Shown here in pieces: positions 1-5,194 of a stretch of 5,194 bases of DNA; within the stretch, counting starts at the first letter, position 1, and the number at the start of each line of letters is the position of its first letter. The position numbers and the translations under genes were made by a program. This DNA is from an uncultured Clostridia bacterium (GTDB lineage Bacteria > Bacillota > Clostridia > Christensenellales > UBA1242): positions 1-5,194 of the forward strand of contig CALWRL010000046.1 of the NCBI GenBank assembly GCA_944383945.1, written 5' to 3'. The notes under the pieces are model-generated. The model ran no database searches. It saw nothing but the letters and a program-made list of their open reading frames with translations, and was not told where the DNA came from.

Positions 1-1127
1 TATTGGGGATTTGCGTTAAAGTTTCCGATGTCAAAGACATTCTTAATAGCTTGGAAATTAAATGTGAAATTGATGGTGATAACCTTATTTTAAGCGTTCC
101 GCCATTTAGAAGTGATATTGAAAATGATAATGATGTTGCAGAAGAAATTATTAGAATGTATGGTTATGACATTTACGATAATTGTTCATGTGCATCAGAA
201 AGTTGTTCTTGTTTTGTTGGAAAGCATGAACCAATTTTAAAACTACAAAGGGATATCAAAAACATTTTAATAAATAAAGGATTTTATGAAATTAATTCAT
301 ATTCCTTAGTTCCAACAAATTCTCACGAGAAATTAAATTTAAAAAATCGTGAAGAAGAGGTTGTTAAAGTTAGAAATCCTATTAGCGATGAACTTGGCTC
401 TCTTAGAATTTCGCTTTGCCATTCTTTGCTAAGTAACATTGAATACAATTTTAAAAGAAACAACAAAGAAGTTAAAGTTTATGAAGCTGGAAGAACTTTT
501 CATGCAAAATCACAACCATTAACAGATTTGCCTGTTGAAAAAGATATGGTTGCTTTTGCTAGCACTTTGCAAAGTGATGATTTTTACACATTTAAAGGCG
601 TTGTTGAAAACATTGTTTTAAGTTATGAACCTAACTTTAAGTTATCATATTCGTCACAACCTTATTTACATCCAGGAATAAGCGCAGATTTATTCTATGA
701 AGATAAACTTATTGCAAGTTTTGGAAAAATTAATCCAATTGTTGCAAAAGAATATGAAATTCCGGAAAACACTTTTTATGGTGAAGTTTATTGTAATGAA
801 CTTTTAGAAATTCCAGAAAAGAAATTTGTTGTTAAGAAAATTTCTAAATACCCAATTGTTGAAAGAGATTTGGCGCTTGTCGTTGAAGAGAAAATTAATG
901 TTGGAGAATTAGAACAACTTATAAAAGAATGTTGCGGAAAAAATTATAACGAAGTTAAATTGTTTGATATTTACAGAAACAAAGAACAACTTGAAAACAA
1001 AAAAAGTTTAGCTTTTAGAATTAAACTTTTATCCGACGAAAAAACACTTTCTGATGAAGATATAAACAAGGTGATTGACAAAATTTTGAGAAGAGCAAAA
1101 GAAAAATTTGGCGCAACTTTAAGATAA
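1..1127 (+). CDS. pheT: Phenylalanyl-tRNA synthetase beta subunit, C-terminal part (cut by window edge)
   Basis: This is the C-terminal part of the beta subunit of the cytoplasmic alpha2-beta2 enzyme that charges tRNA-Phe with phenylalanine. About 374 residues are visible, against roughly 800 in complete bacterial PheT, so the N-terminal tRNA-binding, B1 and B3/4 editing regions lie to the left. The TTG at base 3 is not a start: it encodes the Leu of the Leu-Gly pair normally found inside the B5 domain. Counting that Leu as residue 1, the B5 domain covers about 1-60 (PPFRSDIE at 33-40; D44, E47 and E48 match the acidic metal-binding cluster; YGYD at 53-56). The catalytic-like core covers about 75-270 (NPISDELGSLR, YEAGRTF, LHPGISA). 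The FDX-ACB anticodon-binding domain runs from about 279 to 374 (SKYPIVERDLALVV). Residues 61-70 form an unusual CxC-x4-CxC cluster. pheS is expected just upstream. The TAA stop overlaps the ribosome binding site of the next gene. Identification is very secure. Confidence 0.96.
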   Translation, partial: LGICVKVSDVKDILNSLEIKCEIDGDNLILSVPPFRSDIENDNDVAEEIIRMYGYDIYDNCSCASESCSCFVGKHEPILKLQRDIKNILINKGFYEINSYSLVPTNSHEKLNLKNREEEVVKVRNPISDELGSLRISLCHSLLSNIEYNFKRNNKEVKVYEAGRTFHAKSQPLTDLPVEKDMVAFASTLQSDDFYTFKGVVENIVLSYEPNFKLSYSSQPYLHPGISADLFYEDKLIASFGKINPIVAKEYEIPENTFYGEVYCNELLEIPEKKFVVKKISKYPIVERDLALVVEEKINVGELEQLIKECCGKNYNEVKLFDIYRNKEQLENKKSLAFRIKLLSDEKTLSDEDINKVIDKILRRAKEKFGATLR

Positions 1128-1130
1128 AGG
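1126..1130 (+). promoter_or_regulatory. Ribosome binding site of the desulfurase gene, overlapping the pheT stop
   Basis: AAAGG overlaps the last two bases of the pheT TAA stop (1125-1127) and lies 6 bases before the ATG at 1137. This spacing supports that ATG as the start and suggests that the gene is translated from the pheT message, possibly with translational coupling. Confidence 0.7.
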
Positions 1131-1136
1131 ATTTGT

Positions 1137-2264
1137 ATGATTTTTTTAGATAATGCAAGCACAACAAAGTTAAATAAAATGGCAATTAGTGAGATTGAAA
1201 AATCTCACGATTTGTTTTATAATCCATCGGCTGTTTATGGAAAGTCGTTAGAAGTTAAAAAACTTTTGGATGAAGCAAAAAATAAAATTTGTAATTTTAT
1301 TGGAACAAAATTTAACAGTAATTTGATTATAACTGCAAGTGCAACAGAGGCGGATAATCTTGCAATTTTTGGAAGTGTTAAAAAAACCGATGAACAAATT
1401 GTTTTTTCAATGGGAGAACATCCGGCAGTTTTTAATTGTGCAAACGAATTAAAAGCAAGGGGTTATAATGTTGTTTTTGTTCCGCTTAATTCTAGTGGAG
1501 AAGTTGATTTAAATATATTAGCTGAAATATTAAAAAAACCAACTGCTTTTGTTTCTATAATGCATGTTAATAACGAAACCGGGGCAATTAATGACATTGC
1601 TAAAATATCTAAGATGATTAAATCTGCTTGGCCAAATGCAATTTTTCATAGTGATGGAGTTCAAGCTTTTGGAAAAATTCCCGTTAATGTTGTAAATCTT
1701 GGTGTAGATTTATATTCAATAAGTGGTCATAAAATAGGTGCGCCTAAGGGAATTGGTTGTTTGTATGTTAAAAACATTTCTAAACTTAAACCAATTATTT
1801 TTGGTGGTGGACAAGAATTTGGAATTAGAAGTGGAACCGAAAACACTCAATTTATTCTTGCATTAGCAAAGGTTGTTGAAAATTTAGATGTTGTGAAAAA
1901 TTATGATTATGTTTCTAACTTAAACAATTATGTTAGAGAGTTTTTTAGTGATAAGCAAGGGGTTGTTATAAATTCGAGCGTTAATTCCAGCCCTTATGTT
2001 TTAAGCATATCTTTTGATGGTGTTAGAGGCGAAACGCTTGTTCATTTAGTTGAGCAATTTGATGTTATAATTGGAACAGGTAGCGCTTGTTCAAGCAAAA
2101 AAACTGCTAACAACAGAATTTTACAAGCAATGGGCATTTCAAAAAAATTAAACGAAGGTTCTGTTAGAATTAGTTTTTCTGTTGAAAATAGTTTAGATGA
2201 AATAAAAACTGCTTGTGATATAATATATAGTCAATATTTAAATTTAAAGGAAAGGTTAAAATAA
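1137..2264 (+). CDS. Cysteine desulfurase (NifS/IscS family, NifZ-like, partner of ThiI)
   Basis: This is a cytoplasmic PLP enzyme that converts cysteine to alanine and holds the released sulfur as a persulfide for a partner protein. The 375 residues show the full group I signature: DNASTT at 5-10; T70 and E71; EHPA with the PLP-stacking H95; HVNNETGA at 143-150; D173 and Q176, which contact the cofactor; SGHK at 196-199 with Schiff-base Lys199; the RSGTEN motif from R231; and GSACSS with the persulfide Cys318. All residues equivalent to the E. coli IscS set (H104, D180, Q183, H205, K206, C328) are present, so it should be active. It ends 1 base before thiI, and no iscU, iscR or nifU is visible. 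The likely role is therefore dedicated sulfur supply to ThiI, as for B. subtilis NifZ, rather than general Fe-S cluster assembly. The symbol is left empty because nifS, iscS and nifZ cannot be separated by sequence alone. The ATG at 1137 has an AAAGG site 6 bases upstream. Confidence 0.95.
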   Translation: MIFLDNASTTKLNKMAISEIEKSHDLFYNPSAVYGKSLEVKKLLDEAKNKICNFIGTKFNSNLIITASATEADNLAIFGSVKKTDEQIVFSMGEHPAVFNCANELKARGYNVVFVPLNSSGEVDLNILAEILKKPTAFVSIMHVNNETGAINDIAKISKMIKSAWPNAIFHSDGVQAFGKIPVNVVNLGVDLYSISGHKIGAPKGIGCLYVKNISKLKPIIFGGGQEFGIRSGTENTQFILALAKVVENLDVVKNYDYVSNLNNYVREFFSDKQGVVINSSVNSSPYVLSISFDGVRGETLVHLVEQFDVIIGTGSACSSKKTANNRILQAMGISKKLNEGSVRISFSVENSLDEIKTACDIIYSQYLNLKERLK

Positions 2265-2265
2265 A

Positions 2266-3447
2266 ATGGAAAAAGTTGTTTTATTGAGATATGGTGAAAT
2301 TCATTTAAAAGGAAAAAACAGAGGTCTTTTTGATAACCAACTTATTAAAAACATAGAACAAGCAATAAAAAAAGTTGATGAAAATTGTTCTATAAAAAAA
2401 GTTGGTGGGAGGTATTTAGTTTACAATTTTAACCAATTTAACATTGATTCTATTGTTGAAAGCTGTAAAAAAGTTTTTGGGCTTGTTTCTCTTTCTATTG
2501 CTTTTGAAGTTAACAGTACCATTGAAGAAATTATATCTTCATTAAATCAATTATTGGAAGATGAACAATTTTTCCTTAATAATGCAAAAAGTTTTAAGGT
2601 TGAAGTTAAGCGCGCAGATAAAAATTTTCCTATTAAATCTACAGATTTTGAAAGAGAACTTGGAGGAGTTGTTTTAGAAAAATTTCCTAATTTAAAAGTT
2701 AATTTAACAAAGCCAGAAAAAACAATTTTTGTTGACATCAGGGAAAATGGCAAAACATATATTTTTAGCGAAAAAATTGAATGTTTTGGTGGCATGCCTG
2801 TTGGAACAAGTGGGAAAGGGCTTGTTATGTTATCTGGTGGAATTGATAGCCCTGTTGCTGCTTTTATGATGGCAAAAAGAGGAATGAAACTTAATGCTGT
2901 TCATTTTCATTCTTTTCCTTACACAAGCCAACAAGCAAAAGAGAAGGTTGTTGATTTAGCGAAATTGCTTTCTCCATATCTTGGTAAATTTAACTTGTAT
3001 GTTGTTTCGTTTACGAAAATTCAAGAGGAAATTCATAAAAAATGTAAGCCAGCATATATGATTACAATCATGCGAAGAATTATGATGAGAATTTGCGAAA
3101 ATTTATCAAATAAATATGGGTTTCAAGCAATTATAACTGGCGAAAACCTTGCGCAAGTTGCCTCTCAAACAGTTGAAAGTATGACTTCTACTGAAAGCGT
3201 GTTAAAAAACATTCCTGTTTACAGACCGCTAATTGCATTTGATAAAATTGAAATTATAAGTTTAAGTAAAAAAATAGGAACTTTTGACACTTCGATTTTG
3301 CCATACGAAGATTGTTGCACTGTTTTTTTACCAAAAAATCCGCTTATAAAACCAAAAATTGAATTGGTTGAAAAAGAGGAAAGTTATTTAGATTTGGAGT
3401 CGTTAATTTCAGAAGCAATTAAAAATATTGAAATAATTGAAATATAA
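2266..3447 (+). CDS. thiI: tRNA 4-thiouridine synthase ThiI, lacking the rhodanese domain
   Basis: ThiI adenylates uridine 8 of tRNA with ATP and replaces its oxygen with sulfur to give s4U, a near-UV-sensitive base. The 393 residues contain an N-terminal ferredoxin-like domain at about 1-60 (LLRYGEIHLKGKNR), a THUMP tRNA-binding domain at about 61-170, and an adenylating PP-loop domain from about 175 to the end. The PP-loop itself is LSGGIDSPVA at 189-198, with D194 in the conserved acidic position. Later motifs are ENLAQVASQT at 293-302 and PYEDCCTVF at 346-354, whose Cys350/Cys351 pair sits where the E. coli catalytic Cys344 region falls. The protein stops soon after this motif, so the C-terminal rhodanese domain of enterobacterial ThiI is absent, as in Bacillus. 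Sulfur should then pass directly from the neighbouring desulfurase. A role in thiamine thiazole synthesis is less likely because that activity maps to the rhodanese domain in enterobacteria. The ATG lies 1 base after the upstream stop, with two adjoining AAAGG copies at 2246-2255 as the ribosome binding site. Confidence 0.96.
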   Translation: MEKVVLLRYGEIHLKGKNRGLFDNQLIKNIEQAIKKVDENCSIKKVGGRYLVYNFNQFNIDSIVESCKKVFGLVSLSIAFEVNSTIEEIISSLNQLLEDEQFFLNNAKSFKVEVKRADKNFPIKSTDFERELGGVVLEKFPNLKVNLTKPEKTIFVDIRENGKTYIFSEKIECFGGMPVGTSGKGLVMLSGGIDSPVAAFMMAKRGMKLNAVHFHSFPYTSQQAKEKVVDLAKLLSPYLGKFNLYVVSFTKIQEEIHKKCKPAYMITIMRRIMMRICENLSNKYGFQAIITGENLAQVASQTVESMTSTESVLKNIPVYRPLIAFDKIEIISLSKKIGTFDTSILPYEDCCTVFLPKNPLIKPKIELVEKEESYLDLESLISEAIKNIEIIEI

Positions 3448-3461
3448 AAAAGTTTATTTAT

Positions 3462-3497
3462 AAAAAAAGAAATCTTAGTTTTTAACTAAGATTTCTT
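3462..3497 (-). terminator. Intrinsic terminator of the lipoprotein gene, overlapping its coding end
   Basis: Bases 3467-3480 and 3484-3497 form a perfect 14-bp inverted repeat (core GAAATCTTAGTT) with a 3-base TTT loop. Read on the minus strand, the hairpin runs into a run of seven T (complement of 3462-3468), the layout of a Rho-independent terminator; the two outermost A-T pairs overlap that run. The upstream arm encodes Glu-Glu-Ile-Leu-Val, the loop falls in the Lys codon, and the TAA stop lies in the other arm. On the plus strand the hairpin is followed by TCGCTTTG, with no clean U-tract, so it would end thiI transcription only weakly if at all. The stem is AT-rich but long and perfect. 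Confidence 0.8.
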
Positions 3498-4152
3498 CGC
3501 TTTGTGTTGTAAATATTACATTGTGTTTTTCTGTTTTAGAAGCAATTGTTACAACCCAATAGTATTTCCCAAAATTTGTGTTTTGTTGAGTTGATATTTT
3601 GACTTGAATTTCATAGTTTTCATTTTTCTTTTTTATGCTTTCCAAATTATCTTTTAGGGCTTCAAGACCAATGTCAAGAGCTTTTTCGCTATTAATTTCC
3701 CATGAAGAATTTTTGTTTTCCATTTCTATTGTGTTTTCATCTTTATCATTAACATTAACTGAAAGTGATATAGATGAATCATCTGAACATATCATTCCGA
3801 TGTCAGCCATGTATTCATTTGAATACGGATTTTTTTCTAGCTTACCGGTAAGCGTTTTGTCGTTTATTTTTATTGAATAATTGACAATGTCGGTTTCTTT
3901 TAATTTTTCATTAAAACAAACAGATATAATTCCAAATTCAACTGTTTTGTTAGCATTTCCATCTAATAAATATGGATTTTCTCTCATTCCGTAAACAAAA
4001 GTTGCGTTGTAGTTTTCACAACTTCCATCAAAAATTCCATATCTCATATCTGAAACTTTATCTTTGATATTTGATGTTGTGCAACCTCCAAAAAGCATAA
4101 CTACAAAAGCAATTAATGATAAACAACCAAATAAAACTAAATATTTTTTCAT
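3475..4152 (-). CDS. Predicted small lipoprotein of unknown function
   Basis: I do not recognise this protein. The 225-residue product starts with a lipoprotein-like leader: MKKY, then a hydrophobic stretch at about 5-22, then LFGGC with Cys24 as the likely lipidated residue. Phe at -3 is off the usual lipobox consensus, so lipidation is probable rather than certain. The mature part should sit outside the membrane. Residues about 36-150 look beta-rich (RYGIFDG, VEFGIISVCFNE, NYSIKINDKTLTGKL). The end, about 155-222, has a helix (SEKALDIGLEALKDNL) followed by strands (YYWVVTI, HNVIFTTQSEEIL). That order resembles a PepSY-type fold, which is inference only. Four further cysteines occur (C10, C45, C79, C122). 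The longest frame would start at a GTG at 4158, but this GTG forms part of the Shine-Dalgarno GAGGTGA, so the ATG at 4152 is the better start. The gene converges on thiI and diverges from the aldolase gene, so it is probably transcribed alone. Confidence 0.8.
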   Translation of the reverse strand: MKKYLVLFGCLSLIAFVVMLFGGCTTSNIKDKVSDMRYGIFDGSCENYNATFVYGMRENPYLLDGNANKTVEFGIISVCFNEKLKETDIVNYSIKINDKTLTGKLEKNPYSNEYMADIGMICSDDSSISLSVNVNDKDENTIEMENKNSSWEINSEKALDIGLEALKDNLESIKKKNENYEIQVKISTQQNTNFGKYYWVVTIASKTEKHNVIFTTQSEEILVKN

Positions 4153-4154
4153 TT

Positions 4155-4161
4155 TCACCTC
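4155..4161 (-). promoter_or_regulatory. Ribosome binding site that fixes the lipoprotein start
   Basis: The minus strand reads GAGGTGA here, a 7-base match to the anti-Shine-Dalgarno complement, with GAGG ending 5 bases before the ATG at 4152. The in-frame GTG at 4158-4156 lies inside this site and has no site of its own upstream, so it is unlikely to be the start. Confidence 0.8.
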
Positions 4162-4235
4162 AAAATATAATATGATGCCTGTATGTAAAACATTTTGCGA
4201 TTTGTGTTATTTTTGGTAAAGTTATGTTGAAAAAT

Positions 4236-4242
4236 GGGGGAG
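4236..4242 (+). promoter_or_regulatory. Ribosome binding site that favours the inner aldolase start
   Basis: GGGGGAG, containing GGAG at 4239-4242, lies 3 bases before the ATG at 4246. The spacing is short. It overlaps the in-frame ATG at 4234, which has no purine-rich site of its own upstream. It therefore favours 4246 as the start, adding no N-terminal residues beyond the normal family start. Confidence 0.6.
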
Positions 4243-4245
4243 AAA

Positions 4246-5163
4246 ATGGATTCAATTTTTGTTACATTTGAAAAAGCATTAAAAAAAAGATTTGCAATAG
4301 GGGCTTTTAACTTTTATAACCTTGAAACTCTTCAAGCAATTTTAGAGGCTGGAGAAATAACAGCTTCTCCTGTTATATGTTCTGTTAGCGAAAGTGCTTT
4401 GCAATATATGGGAATTGATGCAACTGTTATGATGTTTGAAGCGCTTACAGAAAAAAAGAAATATCCTGCATATCTTCATTTAGACCATGGAAAATCGTTT
4501 GAAGTTTGCAAAAAAGCAATTGATGCTGGTTTCGATTCTGTTATGATAGACGGAAGCGCTTTGCCTTTTGATGAAAATGTTAAACTAACTAAAAGAGTTG
4601 TTAAATATGCAGATAAGCATGGCGTTTTTGTTGAAGGAGAAATTGGAACTCTTTCTGGAATTGAAGATAACACAATAGTTGATGAAAAAGATTCCAAATA
4701 CACAAATCCACAAGAAGCAAAAAAATTTCTTGATTTAACAAAAGTTAACTCACTTGCTGTTGCAATTGGAACTTCGCATGGGGCATACAAATTTTCGGGA
4801 GACCCAAAATTAAGAATTGATATTTTGTCTAATATTGAAAAAGAACTTGGCAAATTTCCAATTGTTTTGCATGGTGCATCAACAGTTGATTTGAAATTAA
4901 TAAAGCAAATAAATGCAAGGGGCGGTAAAATTAAAAATGCAAAAGGAGTTTCAGTTGAAGATATCTCCGAAATTTGTAAACATCACAATGTTTGCAAAGT
5001 TAATGTTGATACAGATTTAAGAATTTGTTTTATAGCTTCTTTAAGAAAAAATTTAAAAGCATGTCCAAAAGAAATTAATCCTAGATTTTTCTTTTCTGAT
5101 GCAAAGGAAGAAATGAAAAATCTAATTATTACAAAAATTAAACTATTTCAAGGTAAATTATAA
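4246..5163 (+). CDS. fba: Class II fructose-1,6-bisphosphate aldolase (zinc-dependent)
   Basis: This cytoplasmic glycolytic and gluconeogenic enzyme cleaves fructose 1,6-bisphosphate into glyceraldehyde 3-phosphate and dihydroxyacetone phosphate, and runs the reverse reaction. The 305-residue TIM barrel carries the family marks: IGAFNFYN at 18-25; HLDHG at 78-82, with catalytic D80 and zinc ligand H81; IDGS at 101-104; VEGEIGTLSGIE at 129-140, a near match to the second class II signature; GTSHGAYKF at 175-183 with zinc ligand H178; LHGAS at 208-212 with zinc ligand H209; and NVDTDLR at 253-259, binding the substrate phosphate. The length and the DTDLR ending fit fructose-bisphosphate aldolase better than the tagatose-bisphosphate enzymes GatY/KbaY, which share the fold, and no galactitol or tagatose genes are nearby. 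The longest frame begins at ATG 4234, but the ribosome binding site overlaps that codon. Starting at 4246 puts the IGAFN motif at the usual distance from the N terminus. The gene is divergent from the lipoprotein gene, with nothing visible downstream before the window ends. Confidence 0.93.
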   Translation: MDSIFVTFEKALKKRFAIGAFNFYNLETLQAILEAGEITASPVICSVSESALQYMGIDATVMMFEALTEKKKYPAYLHLDHGKSFEVCKKAIDAGFDSVMIDGSALPFDENVKLTKRVVKYADKHGVFVEGEIGTLSGIEDNTIVDEKDSKYTNPQEAKKFLDLTKVNSLAVAIGTSHGAYKFSGDPKLRIDILSNIEKELGKFPIVLHGASTVDLKLIKQINARGGKIKNAKGVSVEDISEICKHHNVCKVNVDTDLRICFIASLRKNLKACPKEINPRFFFSDAKEEMKNLIITKIKLFQGKL

Positions 5164-5194
5164 AATTGTTTTGCCAATATTTAATATTTTGATA

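Larger units (their letters stand above)
4153..4245. promoter_or_regulatory. Divergent intergenic region with tentative promoters
   Basis: This 93-base gap must hold the 5' signals of both the lipoprotein gene (minus) and the aldolase gene (plus), unless either is read through from outside. The best plus-strand candidate is TTGCGA (4195-4200), 16 bases, then TAAAGT (4217-4222), which leaves a short leader. The best minus-strand candidate is TTTACC (complement of 4215-4220), 17 bases, then CAAAAT (complement of 4192-4197). The two candidates would overlap almost completely. All boxes are imperfect, and in DNA this AT-rich such matches arise by chance. No clear operator palindrome or riboswitch fold is visible. 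Confidence 0.35.

Noticed and set aside
3..5. TTG as a start codon of a short 374-residue protein
   Set aside because: The codon falls inside the B5 domain of PheT, where Leu-Gly is an internal motif, and bases 1-2 continue the frame upstream. The gene is cut by the window edge, not truncated.
971..1162. Minus-strand open frame of 63 codons across the pheT end and the desulfurase start
   Set aside because: It lies antisense to two clear genes, has low-complexity Ser/Leu/Phe composition from A-rich coding DNA, and has no convincing ribosome binding site.
2547..2795. Minus-strand open frame of 82 codons inside thiI
   Set aside because: It lies fully antisense to the conserved THUMP and linker region of thiI and resembles no protein; it is a shadow of the coding strand.
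3635..3880. Plus-strand open frame of 81 codons opposite the lipoprotein gene
   Set aside because: Its Ser/Phe/Leu-rich product is the complement of the lipoprotein coding sequence. The opposite strand has the better start, ribosome binding site, leader and terminator.
4476..4853. Minus-strand open frame of 125 codons inside the aldolase gene
   Set aside because: The plus strand here encodes the conserved aldolase active-site motifs, so the antisense frame is a by-product.
4240..5163. Tagatose-bisphosphate aldolase (GatY/KbaY) as an alternative call
   Set aside because: The length, the NVDTDLR motif and the absence of galactitol or tagatose genes nearby fit fructose-bisphosphate aldolase better, though sequence alone does not fully exclude broader substrate use.
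5176..5188. AATATT-T-AATATT palindrome after the aldolase stop, considered as a terminator
   Set aside because: The stem is only A-T pairs with a one-base loop, and no long U-tract is visible before the window ends.

Overview
The window comes from a strongly AT-rich bacterial chromosome. It shows Shine-Dalgarno-led genes, TAA as the stop codon of all five genes, a heavy preference for AGA arginine codons and A/T-ending synonymous codons, and a typical lipoprotein-type leader. Together with a cysteine desulfurase placed directly before a ThiI that lacks a rhodanese domain (the nifZ-thiI arrangement known from Bacillus subtilis), this suggests a low-GC Bacillota (Firmicutes) lineage, possibly a gut-type clostridial one. 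The exact taxon cannot be read from the sequence.

Layout. Bases 1-3447 hold a tight plus-strand operon. It starts with the C-terminal half of phenylalanyl-tRNA synthetase beta (pheT, cut by the left edge), followed after 9 bases by a NifS/IscS-type cysteine desulfurase and after 1 base by thiI (tRNA 4-thiouridine synthase). The desulfurase takes sulfur from cysteine as an enzyme-bound persulfide. ThiI, carrying THUMP and PP-loop domains only, would use it to make s4U at position 8 of tRNA. The operon therefore joins tRNA charging to tRNA thiolation.

Bases 3448-4152 hold a convergent, minus-strand gene for a small predicted lipoprotein of unknown function. Its intrinsic terminator is built partly from its own last codons and stop codon. 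A short divergent intergenic region (4153-4245) separates it from a plus-strand class II fructose-bisphosphate aldolase (4246-5163), a central glycolytic enzyme. The last 31 bases are AT-rich and show no clear feature.

Overall this is a housekeeping region. I see no mobile element, CRISPR array, tRNA or rRNA gene, phage gene or defence system. The points most worth a second look are a CxC-x4-CxC cysteine cluster in the PheT linker, the pheT-desulfurase-thiI linkage, the terminator embedded in a coding sequence, the uncharacterised lipoprotein, and two start codons that the ribosome binding sites place downstream of the longest reading frame.
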